This document shows positions 8,552 through 18,134 of a DNA stretch of 64,000 bases, piece by piece (position 1 is the stretch's first letter; each line of letters begins with the position of its first letter). The translations under genes and the position numbers were made by a program. The notes below the pieces were generated by a model that worked only from the letters and a program-made list of their open reading frames with translations, ran no database searches and was not told the DNA's origin. This DNA comes from Hahella sp. HN01. Its GTDB lineage: Bacteria > Pseudomonadota > Gammaproteobacteria > Pseudomonadales > Oleiphilaceae. The DNA lies in the NCBI RefSeq assembly GCF_018986435.1, contig NZ_JAHMIN010000028.1, positions 1 to 64,000 of the forward strand. Reading direction: 5' to 3'.

Positions 8552-10081
8552 TTGCTTGCATCAGCCTGCACTCATTCATGGCGAACAGGACGTTTCCTGA
8601 ACAAACTGATTAGGAGCGGTATTCAGACGCTGACCGCAGCAGCGCTTATCGCCAACCTGAGCGCATGCAGCCGCCCTACGACGCTGGAGAAGATCGAGCA
8701 GGAGGGCGTCCTTCACGTTATAACTCGCAACGCCCCCACTACTTATTACGAAGACCGGGACGGCCCCGCCGGTTTTGAGTATGAGCTGGCGAAAAAGTTT
8801 TCGGAATATCTCGGCGTCGAGTTGCGACTGCGGGTCGCCAGCGATCTTGACGAAGCCTACACAGTCCTCGAACAAAACTACACCAATCTGGCCGCTGTCG
8901 GCTTGAGTCGCCTGGCGGCTTCCGCGCAAAGTCCCGGCCTCCGTTTCAGCTCTGAGTATCTGGAAATTCAGCCTCTGGTTTTGTTTCGAAACGGCAGTCC
9001 CAAGCCAAAACAGGTAGACGATCTGATTGGGGGTAAAATGATTATCCCTGCGCAGACGGCGCAAGCAGAGTTCCTGCGGCAGGTTAAGGATTCTCGCCTT
9101 CCCGATATGGACTGGCTGGAAGCGGCGGATATGGAAACATCCGAAATCATGCGCCTGATTGAGGAAGGGGAATACGAATACGCCATCGTCAACTCCCGGG
9201 AATACGAAATTCATAAGGCCATGTTCCCCCGCGCACGGGAAGCCTTTCCTTTAATGGAGCCGTTACAGATCAGCTGGATATTCCCACCCGGCGAAGACAT
9301 GTCCCTCATTCAGAAAGCGGACGAATTCATTAAGCAAATCAAAGAAGACGGCACGCTGATCTATCTGCAGGAACGCTATTTCGGGCACGTGAATCAGCTG
9401 AATTACGTGGGCGCGCGCACCTATATCAGCCATATCAAAGACAGGCTGCCTAAGTTTGAGCCGACTTTTAAACAGGCGTCTGAAAAGTTCGAAGTCGATT
9501 GGCGACTGCTGGCTTCCATTGGTTACCAGGAATCCCACTGGCGCCCCTACGCCACCTCTCCTACCGGCGTAAGAGGGCTGATGATGCTGACGCTGCCCAC
9601 CGCCAAGGAGATGAACGTTAAGAACCGGCTTAATCCTGAGCAAAGCATCTTCGGCGGCGCTGGCTACTTCAGCCGCATCAAGCAGCGTATCTCTGAGCGT
9701 ATTGCGGAGCCAGACCGCACCTGGATGGCGCTGGCCGCCTACAATATCGGCCTTGGACACCTGGAAGACGCCCGCGCGCTGGCCAAAATGCAAGGGATGG
9801 ATCAGGACAAATGGATTGACGTCAAACAGGCGCTGCCATTGTTACAGCAGAAGAAATGGTATGTGAAGACTCGCTACGGCTACGCTCGTGGCTGGGAGCC
9901 GGTACATTATGTGCAAAATATCCGTCGCTATTACGACGTCTTGGTATGGATGACTCAGCCCAGTGCGGAAGATGGCAGCGTCGCTCAAAATGAAGACGCC
10001 TCAACGCCAGGAGTTGACGGGATAGCAGAGGAAACGCCGGCCATTCCCGCTCCATTCCGAGTCACACCGCCAATGCTCTAA
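8552..10081 (+). CDS. mltF: Membrane-bound lytic murein transglycosylase F
   Basis: MltF cleaves peptidoglycan glycan strands to 1,6-anhydro ends at the outer membrane. About residues 45-275 form a periplasmic solute-binding module (VLHVITRNAPTTYYEDRDGP), as in amino-acid binding proteins. The lytic transglycosylase domain follows, with catalytic Glu327 in IGYQESHWRP and the structural TSPTGVRGLMML and AAYNIGLGHL motifs. A lipobox-like LSAC ends at Cys39, so the protein may be a lipoprotein. The start is uncertain: position 8552 is a TTG without a clear ribosome site, and the hydrophobic signal begins near residue 16. It converges with recX, 18 bases away. Confidence 0.93.
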   Translation: MLASACTHSWRTGRFLNKLIRSGIQTLTAAALIANLSACSRPTTLEKIEQEGVLHVITRNAPTTYYEDRDGPAGFEYELAKKFSEYLGVELRLRVASDLDEAYTVLEQNYTNLAAVGLSRLAASAQSPGLRFSSEYLEIQPLVLFRNGSPKPKQVDDLIGGKMIIPAQTAQAEFLRQVKDSRLPDMDWLEAADMETSEIMRLIEEGEYEYAIVNSREYEIHKAMFPRAREAFPLMEPLQISWIFPPGEDMSLIQKADEFIKQIKEDGTLIYLQERYFGHVNQLNYVGARTYISHIKDRLPKFEPTFKQASEKFEVDWRLLASIGYQESHWRPYATSPTGVRGLMMLTLPTAKEMNVKNRLNPEQSIFGGAGYFSRIKQRISERIAEPDRTWMALAAYNIGLGHLEDARALAKMQGMDQDKWIDVKQALPLLQQKKWYVKTRYGYARGWEPVHYVQNIRRYYDVLVWMTQPSAEDGSVAQNEDASTPGVDGIAEETPAIPAPFRVTPPML

Positions 10082-10099
10082 GACCTTTTCTTCTCTCCC

Positions 10100-10579
10100 T
10101 CAAAACTCGTCCACATCAGCCTTTACCGCCTCATTGATTTCGTCAAAGTTAAACCCTCTTTGCATCAGGTAACGCTTCTGTTTCTGCAGTTCAACGGGTG
10201 TTTCCGGTCGCTCTCGAAATCGCTTAGTCAGGGTCGCTTCAGCCCGTTCAAACCAGTCTACGCCGGACTCCGCAAACGCCTTTCTGACCAAGTCCTGCTC
10301 CACCCCCTGTTGCTTCAGCTCCGCTGTGATTCTTATTGGACCATAGCCTTGCCCCGCTCTATGCCGGACCAGAATCTCCGCATAGCGTAAATCGCTCAGC
10401 CAATTATTCTCCAGCAGATGGGCGATCACAGCTTCCACGGCGTCCGTATCGGCGCCTCCGGCCTCAAGTTTGCGGCGAAGTTCGCGCTCGGCATATTCCC
10501 GACGGGCGAGCAATCTTAACGATTTTGCCAAAAGCGCCTGTTTTAATTTTTCAAAATCAGGGTTGGCGGAAGCGTCCAT
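10100..10579 (-). CDS. recX: RecX-family regulatory protein
   Basis: RecX binds and restrains RecA filaments in recombination and SOS control. The 159-residue protein shows the tandem three-helix repeats of the family, including LLARREYAERELRRKL, NWLSDLRYAEILVRHRAG and the signature YGPIRITAELKQQGV. Length is normal. recX usually follows recA in gammaproteobacteria; here its neighbours are mltF (convergent) and a DUF349 gene (divergent), and recA is not in the window. The start ATG at 10579 is the first in frame; no LexA-box match was noticed in the 230 bases upstream. Confidence 0.88.
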   Translation of the reverse strand: MDASANPDFEKLKQALLAKSLRLLARREYAERELRRKLEAGGADTDAVEAVIAHLLENNWLSDLRYAEILVRHRAGQGYGPIRITAELKQQGVEQDLVRKAFAESGVDWFERAEATLTKRFRERPETPVELQKQKRYLMQRGFNFDEINEAVKADVDEF

Positions 10580-10812
10580 AATTAAACCTTACACTTATCA
10601 ATCAGTATGCAAACAGTCTGGCGTTTTATTAAAGGCGGCGGATTTACGCCCAACCCTTCCGAGACGCCAACAACGAGAGTAGACTATGCTGTCGCGCAAA
10701 TGAGCATAGCGCGAACGGTGACCAGATCGCACGTCCGTAGCGACGCAGTATGCCGCCAGTAGTCTTTCCGCAAGAACTCAAGGCCCGATAATTGAACTTT
10801 CAGGAACCTTTC

Positions 10813-13665
10813 ATGCCGACCCTGCTAAACAAGCTATTCAAGCCCAAGTGGCAAAGTAACAACCCGCAAACCAGGTTGGACGCGATCAACGAACTTGATT
10901 GGAATATACCAGAGCAGCGCAGCATCCTCGAACAGGTTATCGCAAAAGACTCAGAAGCCGAAGTGCGCCAGGCGGCGCTGAAAAAAGTGATAAAAATCGA
11001 AGACCTGCTTAAATTCACCAACGACAAAGATAAAGTCGTTCGGGATGCGTCCAAAGCGCGCCTGCAGTCTCTTATACAAGGCGCATCCAGCAATTTCGAC
11101 AGCTTTGTCGCCCAAAATCTTAAACAAGCCTCCGATGAATTGCTGTTCACGATTCTTGGCGCCCTGAACGAGGAAACCCAGCTCCCAGCATTTTTAAAGG
11201 CGCTAGGGGACAACAATTCCCCGATGCTGGAGAAAATCGCCACCGAACACCACCTCAGCAAAGTTCGCATGAAAGCGGCGGACCATATCCAGGAGCCTAG
11301 CGCCCTTGAACGTCTCGCCAAAGTGGCGAAAACCAAAGATAAAGGTCTGTTTCAGTTAGTCAAAGGCAAACTGAAACAAGAAAAAGACCAGGAAAAGCAA
11401 GAAGCCGCCGCACGTCAGGAAATAGAAGCTTTTTGCCTCACACTTGAAAATCACGCCAAAACAGACGTCACACGTTACTACCCAGAAAAACTACATGCCC
11501 TGGAGCGCACGTTCCAGACACTGACGCCCGCGCGCTTTGTCGATTTACAGCAGCGCATCCAAACCGCACTGGATACCTGCCGCACCAGAGCCACAGCGAT
11601 GGAGGACGAAGCCAAGGCCACCGCGCATGAAGAGGCGCAAACGCAGGAGTTGCAAACAGAACGTGACGCCACCTGCTCCGAGCTGGAAAACACTATCGAA
11701 AAGTTACAGGCCGCGCCCCTGAGTACGCCCAGCGAGTTATCCGCCTTGGATGCGCTGATAAAGACTCAGGAAAACCGTTGGCTGGAAGCGACTCGCGACC
11801 ACAAAGTCAGCAAACACGAGCAAAAGCGTTACCAAGCCGCAATGGGCGAAGTTCGCCATTACTACTCCTGCCTGCACAAGCTCAGCAACCTGCAAGGGGA
11901 TCTTGATACGTCGATCAAACAGGCGGAAGAATTTAAGGAGAAAGGCGACAGCGAATCCAAAGATAGCCGCCATACTCTGAAAAAGATCCGGCAAATGGTG
12001 GATGAGGTGGAATGGCCATCCGGCTACCAAAGACCGTCGCTACTATCCAAAGCAGCGGAGCTTATGGGCGAGATCCATACCATCCAGGCCCAGCACATCC
12101 AGGATCAGAAGCGCTTAAAGCAAGAAGTGCAGAAATATATTCAGCAGTTAAGCGATGCGATTGATGAAGGCGCTGTAAAACGCGCCCTGAAACTAAATAA
12201 GGACATCGCTCGCACACTGGAGCGTCTTCCCACCAAGATCGCGCACGACCTGACCGCCCGCTTCCGATTGGAGCAGAAGCGCCTGGAGGATCTGAAGGAC
12301 TGGCAAGGGTTCGCTACCCGGCCGAAACAGGAAGAACTGTGCGAACGTATGGAGCATCTGGCTGACCAACACCTGGAGCCGCACCTTAAAGCTCAGCGTA
12401 TTCGCGAGTTACAAAAAGAGTGGCGCACGCTTGGAGGCTCCTCCGATCAGTCGCTGTGGAACCGGTTCCGCGACGCGTCCGAAAAGGCTTACGAGCCATG
12501 CAGGGAGTTTTTCAGCGAAGAAGAAAAGCTCAAAGAGGTTAACCTCAATAAGCGTCAAGAAATTGTCCATCAATTACGCGGCTTCATCGACTCCGTGGAT
12601 TGGGACGCGCCAGACTGGAAAATGGTGGATAAGATCAATCGCAAGGCGCGGGAAGAATGGCGTCAGTACTATCCGGTTGACCCACAACACGGCAAGCAGG
12701 CGCAAAAGCATTTCAATGAGTTGCTGAAGTCCCTGGATGAACGACTCAGCGGCGAGAAAGCGCGCAATCAGGCAATTAAGGCCGACATTGTTAAACGCGC
12801 GGAAGCTTTGATCGCGGAAGAAGATATCCGCACCGCCACCCATCAGGCCAAAGCGTTACAGAAAGAATGGCAATCAGCGGGCATTACCGATCATCGTGAA
12901 GATCGACGCCTGTGGAGCGAGTTCCGCAAAGCTTGCGACCAGATATTCGGCCGCCTGAACGAAACTCGTCAGAAGCATCATGAAGAACAGCAACATAACG
13001 TACAAAGAGCGGAAGAGCTGGTGACCGCCGCTATTGCGCTGGCGGAGCATCCCGACGAAAGCACGGAAAGCGCTATAGCGTCGCTGTCTGAAGCCTTCAG
13101 CGACCTGGGCCACTTGGGCGATCATGGCAAAGAGTTGCACGGCCGCTTCAAAAGCGCCGTTAGAACCTGCCGTAAAGCATTGGAGCAACGCACCAAGACG
13201 TCCTATATCCACTACTGGGGAGGCATCCTCGATAACGGCGCGCACATCCGGACGCTGACAGACGCCCAAAACGTTGAGTGGCCGACTGAGCTTGATGAGC
13301 TGCAGGCGCCGCATAAAGCCCAGTTTGAAAATGCGCTAACTCAATTCGCACAGGCGGGAAGCCTGAACGAGATTTCTCAGGACGAAGCTCGCGACCTCGT
13401 TCTTACTGCGGAAATCCTGGCGGAAATGGAGAGTCCTGCGGAAGAGAAAACCCGGCGCATGCAGCTGCAAGTAGAGCGACTCACCGCCGGCATGCAGCAA
13501 TCCGCACCGTTGGAAAGTCCTATCAGTAAGTTTGAGCAGATAGTCCTGCAGTGGGCGACCGCCAGGACGGATGACAATGGCGCAGCACAAGACCTGGATA
13601 AGCGCCTGCGTACAGCTCTGGAAGGTATTGTCGTCAAATTACAACCGCATCCTCATCGCGACTGA
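10813..13665 (+). CDS. Large DUF349-repeat protein, coiled-coil rich
   Basis: A 950-residue, highly charged, helical protein. The N terminus (about 10-130) looks like HEAT-type helical repeats (NPQTRLDAINELDW, AEVRQAALKKV). The middle is Lys/Glu/Gln-rich coiled coil. DUF349 units follow, seen as repeats of the L-Q-K-E-W-[RQ]-x-[LA]-G pattern (ELQKEWRTLGG, ALQKEWQSAGI) with nearby W-x-x-F/R-x-A-x-[DE]. The start is set at the ATG at 10813 because AGGAA lies six bases before it; a TTG at 10792 also keeps frame. No signal peptide. The function is unknown. A single-gene plus-strand unit. Confidence 0.85.
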   Translation: MPTLLNKLFKPKWQSNNPQTRLDAINELDWNIPEQRSILEQVIAKDSEAEVRQAALKKVIKIEDLLKFTNDKDKVVRDASKARLQSLIQGASSNFDSFVAQNLKQASDELLFTILGALNEETQLPAFLKALGDNNSPMLEKIATEHHLSKVRMKAADHIQEPSALERLAKVAKTKDKGLFQLVKGKLKQEKDQEKQEAAARQEIEAFCLTLENHAKTDVTRYYPEKLHALERTFQTLTPARFVDLQQRIQTALDTCRTRATAMEDEAKATAHEEAQTQELQTERDATCSELENTIEKLQAAPLSTPSELSALDALIKTQENRWLEATRDHKVSKHEQKRYQAAMGEVRHYYSCLHKLSNLQGDLDTSIKQAEEFKEKGDSESKDSRHTLKKIRQMVDEVEWPSGYQRPSLLSKAAELMGEIHTIQAQHIQDQKRLKQEVQKYIQQLSDAIDEGAVKRALKLNKDIARTLERLPTKIAHDLTARFRLEQKRLEDLKDWQGFATRPKQEELCERMEHLADQHLEPHLKAQRIRELQKEWRTLGGSSDQSLWNRFRDASEKAYEPCREFFSEEEKLKEVNLNKRQEIVHQLRGFIDSVDWDAPDWKMVDKINRKAREEWRQYYPVDPQHGKQAQKHFNELLKSLDERLSGEKARNQAIKADIVKRAEALIAEEDIRTATHQAKALQKEWQSAGITDHREDRRLWSEFRKACDQIFGRLNETRQKHHEEQQHNVQRAEELVTAAIALAEHPDESTESAIASLSEAFSDLGHLGDHGKELHGRFKSAVRTCRKALEQRTKTSYIHYWGGILDNGAHIRTLTDAQNVEWPTELDELQAPHKAQFENALTQFAQAGSLNEISQDEARDLVLTAEILAEMESPAEEKTRRMQLQVERLTAGMQQSAPLESPISKFEQIVLQWATARTDDNGAAQDLDKRLRTALEGIVVKLQPHPHRD

Positions 13666-13691
13666 TCCATGTTGATCAGGCCAAAGCCTCG

Positions 13692-13713
13692 CCGCCGCTA
13701 ATCATTGCGGCGG
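13692..13713. terminator. Hairpin between the convergent DUF349 and ComFB genes
   Basis: CCGCCGC (13692-13698) and GCGGCGG (13707-13713) form a perfect 7-bp GC stem around TAATCATT. No T-run follows on either strand, so it is a terminator-like hairpin rather than a classical terminator. Confidence 0.35.
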
Positions 13714-13755
13714 AGGGCTGCGGCAAACGCCGCTATAGCTCGACCTCGACAATAC

Positions 13756-14022
13756 CTAGTCTCGATGCCCCTCTTTTACATATGTGACAGCTTTGGCGAC
13801 GGCGCCTACGACTTCCTCCTGCATCTTCAAGAACTCATCCGAAGAAAGGTAGAACGCCATATCCACACCGTGGCGAAAATAACGGGCGGGCAAGTGGTTT
13901 AACGCAACACACACAGCATCAGTCAGAAAATCCTCATCAGGCTCCTGCCCTTCCATCTGCTTGGCCAGCTCCTCCAACACCAATTTTTCATAATAGTTAT
14001 AAACATTGTCGAGAATAGACAT
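13756..14022 (-). CDS. ComFB family protein
   Basis: An 88-residue protein beginning MSILDNVYNYYEKLVLEE, with the family core DAVCVALNHLPARYFRHGVDMAFY. This matches the late-competence ComFB family (helical, named from the Bacillus comF operon). Some cyanobacterial members have been reported to bind cyclic dinucleotides, so a signalling role is possible, but nothing in the neighbourhood supports a specific one. It is monocistronic on the minus strand, converging with the DUF349 gene and divergent from the thiolase gene, 253 bases away. Confidence 0.8.
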   Translation of the reverse strand: MSILDNVYNYYEKLVLEELAKQMEGQEPDEDFLTDAVCVALNHLPARYFRHGVDMAFYLSSDEFLKMQEEVVGAVAKAVTYVKEGHRD

Positions 14023-14275
14023 AGCGCCTCCTGATAACCCCTTTCATCTCACACCTGCAGTTGGATTCCGGGCGAACAGCCACAACTCATATTTGACCTT
14101 CGCTCCGACTTAATAATAGACCAGACCGTTCGCCTCGCCATTGCGGGCTCGCATGCCTGAGCAAACTGGATGTTTTCGCCAATGGGGTTGTTTGTTCCTG
14201 TCATTTCTCCGCAAAGGCCCCTCGCATATGGTAAATAACGTCATCAGCGTTCAATAAAACAAGAAGGTACGATTC

Positions 14276-15484
14276 ATGGACACAGACGCTTTCATCTATG
14301 ACAGTGTTCGCACGCCGCGTGGTCGAGGTAAAAAAGACGGCTCCCTTTACGAAGTAAAACCCGTCGACCTGCTCGCAGGGATATTGAGCTCATTGCAGCA
14401 ACGCAACCAACTCGACACTCAACAAGTGGACGATATTGTGATGGGATGCGTGACTCCCGTCGGAGATCAAGGAGCGGACATCGCCAAAACCGCCGCCCTT
14501 GTCGCCGGCTGGAGCAATGAGGCGGCAGGCGTCACATTGAGCCGCTTTTGTGCGTCAGGCCTAGAGGCGGTGAACCTTGCCGCAATGAAGATCCGTTCCG
14601 AATGGGAGGATCTGGTGGTTGCGGGCGGCGTTGAATCCATGTCACGGGTTCCCATGGGCAGCGACGGCGGCGCCTGGGCGCTGGACCCGGCCACCAATTT
14701 ACGCACCCACTTTATTCCACAAGGCGTCAGCGCCGACTTGATCGCGACGATAGAAGGATTTTCCCGCGCGCAGGTGGATGAGTTTGCAGTGAACTCTCAA
14801 CGCAAAGCCTCAGAGGCGAGACGTCAGGGTCTATTCAAAAAGTCCATTGTTCCGGTGACAGATCGGAACGGCCTTATCCTGCTGGAAGAAGACGAACTGA
14901 TTCGCCCAGAAACCTCACTGGAGGGCTTGTCGCAATTGAAGCCGTCCTTCCAGATGATGGGAGAGATGGGTTTCGACTTCGTACCGAAGGAGAAATATCC
15001 CTTCGTTGAACGTATCAACCATGTGCATACCCCCGGTAACTCCTCCGGCATTGTCGACGGCGCAGCGGCGCTATTGATCGGTTCAAAGCAAAAAGGCGAT
15101 CAACTGGGTCTGAAGCCCCGCGCTCGTATCGTAGCGACGGCTGTCACCGGCTCAGATCCCACGATAATGCTGACGGGACCGGCTCCCGCCACCCGCAAAG
15201 CACTGCAAAAAGCAGGATTGTCCGTATCCGATATAGATCTATTTGAAGTGAACGAGGCCTTCGCCGCGGTTGTCCTTAAGTTTCAGAGAGAAATGGGCGT
15301 CCCTGACGACAAGGTCAATGTGAACGGCGGAGCCATCGCCATGGGACACCCTCTCGGCGCGACAGGCGCCATGATACTTGGTTCATTGCTGGACGAATTG
15401 GAGCGCCGTCAGCTGCGATATGGTCTGGCCACGCTTTGCGTAGGCGGAGGCATGGGCATCGCCACCATCATCGAACGACTCTGA
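14276..15484 (+). CDS. Thiolase (acetyl-CoA C-acyltransferase, FadA/FadI-like)
   Basis: A 402-residue thiolase II/I-type enzyme that cleaves 3-ketoacyl-CoA with CoA in beta-oxidation, or condenses acetyl-CoA in reverse. Nucleophile Cys92 lies in [10 protein letters not shown], catalytic His358 in [11 protein letters not shown], and the acid/base Cys388 in [16 protein letters not shown] is also present. It begins with an ATG after AGAAGG. The next gene, 45 bases on, encodes the matching hydratase/dehydrogenase, so the pair should make a FadAB- or FadIJ-like complex. No acyl-CoA dehydrogenase or FadR site is visible beside it. Chain-length preference cannot be told. Confidence 0.92.
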   Translation: MDTDAFIYDSVRTPRGRGKKDGSLYEVKPVDLLAGILSSLQQRNQLDTQQVDDIVMGCVTPVGDQGADIAKTAALVAGWSNEAAGVTLSRFCASGLEAVNLAAMKIRSEWEDLVVAGGVESMSRVPMGSDGGAWALDPATNLRTHFIPQGVSADLIATIEGFSRAQVDEFAVNSQRKASEARRQGLFKKSIVPVTDRNGLILLEEDELIRPETSLEGLSQLKPSFQMMGEMGFDFVPKEKYPFVERINHVHTPGNSSGIVDGAAALLIGSKQKGDQLGLKPRARIVATAVTGSDPTIMLTGPAPATRKALQKAGLSVSDIDLFEVNEAFAAVVLKFQREMGVPDDKVNVNGGAIAMGHPLGATGAMILGSLLDELERRQLRYGLATLCVGGGMGIATIIERL

Positions 15485-15529
15485 ACAGCGTCAGACACTA
15501 CTAACGGACAATGACAAGCGAGAGATGAC

Positions 15530-17683
15530 ATGACTGCCATACGCTACGAAAAAGACCAAGAAAACATCGTCCTTCTGACCATGGACATGCCCGGCCAGAG
15601 CGCCAACACCATGAATGCGGAGTTCCGCGAAGCTTTCCGCGACACTCTGCAACGCCTGCAGCAAGACAAGGAACATATTGCTGGCGTCATCATTACTTCA
15701 GCCAAGAAGACCTTCTTCGCCGGTGGCGACCTGAGAGAGCTGATTCAGGTAAATAAAGAACATGCCCAGGACTTCCTGGACATGCTGACAACAAGCATTA
15801 CCCAACCTCTGCGCCAACTTGAGCTGTTGGGGCGACCTGTCGTCGCGGCGATCAATGGAGCCGCCCTGGGCGGGGGCTGGGAACTGGCGCTGGCCTGTCA
15901 TGCACGTATCGCATTGGCGGACGAACGAATTGAACTGGGCTTGCCGGAGGTAACGCTAGGGTTATTGCCCGGCGGAGGCGGCGTCGTCCGTCTCCCTAGA
16001 TATCTGGGCCTGGAAAAAGCGCTCCCTCTTCTACTGGAAGGAAAAAAGCTATCCCCGCAAAAAGCCTTATCGATGGGCCTGCTGCATGAGCTGGCCGAAA
16101 GTCCTGAGGAGCTTATTAACGCCGCGCGCGCCTGGATAAAAGCAAACCCATCTCCCCAACAACCCTGGGATGCAAAGGGCTACAAAATTCCCGGAGGCTC
16201 GCCCAGCAACCCCAAAGTGGCGCAGATGCTGGCGATTGCTCCCGCCATATTGAAAGCCAAAACCAAGGGTTGCTACCCCGCCCCGGTGGCCATCATGTCC
16301 GCCGCTGTAGAAGGCGCGCAGGTAGACTTCGACACCGCCCAGAAAATAGAGTCCCGCTATTTTACCTATCTCACCACCAGCCAGGTGGCGAAAAATATGA
16401 TTGGAACCTTCTGGTTTCAGCTAAATGATTTAAAGGCGGGACAAAGTCGTCCGAAAGACATTCCAACACACAAAATGAGCAAAGTCGGCGTACTGGGCGC
16501 TGGCATGATGGGCTCAGGCATCGCCTACGCCTGCGCGCAAAGAGGGCTGCAAGTCGTACTCAAAGATGTAGAGCAAGCCTCTGCGGAAAAAGGCAAAGCC
16601 TACTCCGATAAAATTCTTGGCAAAAAGGTCAGCCAGGGACGCATGACAGAGCCTCAAAAGCAAGACGTGCTCGACCGCATCACGCCCACCACTAACGTCA
16701 GCTTAATGGAGGGGTGCGACCTCATTATTGAAGCGGTATTTGAAAACAGTGAATTGAAGGCCAAGGTGACCCAGGAAAGCGAGCCGATGCTACGCCGAGA
16801 GGGTATTTTCGCCTCCAACACCTCTACTATTCCCATCACACAACTCGCTCAGGCTTCCAGAGACTCAGAGAAGTTTATCGGGCTGCACTTCTTCTCCCCT
16901 GTGGATAAGATGCAGTTAGTGGAAATCATTGTAGGCGAGTCCACTTCACAAGAAACCCTGGCCAAGGCCTTCGACTTTGTCATGCAGATCGGCAAGGTCC
17001 CTATCGTTGTAAACGACAGTCGAGGCTTCTTCACATCACGCGTCTTTGGCACTTTCGTCAATGAAGGCGTCGCCATGCTGGCGGAAGGCGTACATCCCGC
17101 CGCCATCGAAAACGCCGCGCAGCTTGCAGGAATGCCGGTCGGGCCGCTTGCTCTGTCAGACGAAGTCAGTTTGACCCTGATGACTCATATCAGAGATCAA
17201 TCCCGCAAGGATGTTGAGGCGAATGGCGGCAAATGGTCCCCACATCCCGCAGAACAGGTAATTGACGCGATGGTGAGCGAGTTTGAGCGTAAAGGTAAAG
17301 CCGCCGGGGCAGGCTTCTACGAGTATCCCCAACAGGGCGCCAAACACCTTTGGCCAAAGCTCGTGGAAAAATATACCGACATGACGATAACTCAAAACAC
17401 CGACCTGCAAGAGCTAAAGGACCGCTTGCTGTTCATTCAGTCGCTGGAAACCATGCGTTGTCTGGAGGAAAACGTTTTACGCTCGGTTAAGGACGCCAAC
17501 ATTGGCAGCATCTTCGGCTTGGGCTTCGCCCCTTGGACAGGGGGCGCTATCCAGTACGCCAACCAATACGGCTTGCGCCAGTTTGTCGAGCGCGCCAACT
17601 ATCTTCGCGATCGCCATGGAGACCGGTTCGCGCCTCCCGCATTACTGGTATCACTAGCGGAGAAAGGCGCAATTTTCGAGTAG
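15530..17683 (+). CDS. Fatty acid oxidation bifunctional protein: enoyl-CoA hydratase / 3-hydroxyacyl-CoA dehydrogenase (FadB/FadJ-like)
   Basis: A 717-residue fusion. Residues about 10-190 are a crotonase domain with NGAALGGGWELALAC for the oxyanion hole and ELGLPEVTLGLLPGGGG with the catalytic glutamates. A linker leads to the NAD-binding dehydrogenase domain near residue 320 (VGVLGAGMMGSGIAYA). FIGLHFFSPVDKMQLVEI carries the dyad histidine, and two 3HCDH C-terminal domains follow. The length agrees with FadB/FadJ. It is the second gene of the operon with the thiolase. Two inverted repeats lie downstream, before prc. Confidence 0.93.
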   Translation: MTAIRYEKDQENIVLLTMDMPGQSANTMNAEFREAFRDTLQRLQQDKEHIAGVIITSAKKTFFAGGDLRELIQVNKEHAQDFLDMLTTSITQPLRQLELLGRPVVAAINGAALGGGWELALACHARIALADERIELGLPEVTLGLLPGGGGVVRLPRYLGLEKALPLLLEGKKLSPQKALSMGLLHELAESPEELINAARAWIKANPSPQQPWDAKGYKIPGGSPSNPKVAQMLAIAPAILKAKTKGCYPAPVAIMSAAVEGAQVDFDTAQKIESRYFTYLTTSQVAKNMIGTFWFQLNDLKAGQSRPKDIPTHKMSKVGVLGAGMMGSGIAYACAQRGLQVVLKDVEQASAEKGKAYSDKILGKKVSQGRMTEPQKQDVLDRITPTTNVSLMEGCDLIIEAVFENSELKAKVTQESEPMLRREGIFASNTSTIPITQLAQASRDSEKFIGLHFFSPVDKMQLVEIIVGESTSQETLAKAFDFVMQIGKVPIVVNDSRGFFTSRVFGTFVNEGVAMLAEGVHPAAIENAAQLAGMPVGPLALSDEVSLTLMTHIRDQSRKDVEANGGKWSPHPAEQVIDAMVSEFERKGKAAGAGFYEYPQQGAKHLWPKLVEKYTDMTITQNTDLQELKDRLLFIQSLETMRCLEENVLRSVKDANIGSIFGLGFAPWTGGAIQYANQYGLRQFVERANYLRDRHGDRFAPPALLVSLAEKGAIFE

Positions 17684-17724
17684 CGCCCATTTAACTCAGC
17701 TCAATAAACGCAAAATATTGCCGC

Positions 17725-17758
17725 CCCCTCCAGCGAAGCCCAATGTTCGCTAGAGGGG
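17725..17758 (+). terminator. Long hairpin after the FadB/FadJ-like gene
   Basis: CCCCTCCAGCGAA (17725-17737) and TTCGCTAGAGGGG (17746-17758) form a 13-bp stem with one mismatch and an 8-base loop. It starts 41 bases past the stop codon. No T-run follows directly, so it may work as a 3' stabilising hairpin or a weak terminator. Confidence 0.5.
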
Positions 17759-17771
17759 ACGTACGTCGTTT

Positions 17772-17805
17772 AGAAAAGTAAAAAACACCACATTCTTACT
17801 TTTCT
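17772..17805. repeat. 10-bp perfect inverted repeat
   Basis: AGAAAAGTAA (17772-17781) and TTACTTTTCT (17796-17805) are separated by 14 bases. It lies 13 bases after the preceding hairpin. It could be a second terminator element or a protein-binding site. Confidence 0.45.
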
Positions 17806-18134
17806 ACCAATTCGCCCCCTGCTTCATCGCACCTAGCGCCTATCCTGAGCGCCTCTTCACACCTTAGGCAATTAGCGGCCATTATGAATAGATTGTCATT
17901 TGCTTTTTTGCAACCCAGCATTAACTCTAGAAACTAGGTGAGTGTAAAACTTCATCGGCATTTCCAGCAGATGCAGACTGAATTCGCTTTTGATTGTCCG
18001 CCATTGCAAAGGCTTACAATTGGTGATGAATAGATACTAGTTGGAACTTCGTATCTGGCCTACAATCAAAGTGTTAATACTGTATAAAAGCTGTGGAGTA
18101 TTTATACCCTTGCACAATTATCCCGGATTTAGTC

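Larger units (their letters stand above)
17684..18134. other. Intergenic region between the beta-oxidation operon and prc
   Basis: About 450 bases with no credible gene. It contains two inverted repeats, annotated separately at 17725-17758 and 17772-17805. The last 200 bases are AT-rich, with a TATAAA at 18082-18087, and should hold the prc promoter; I cannot assign -35/-10 boxes with confidence. Confidence 0.6.
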
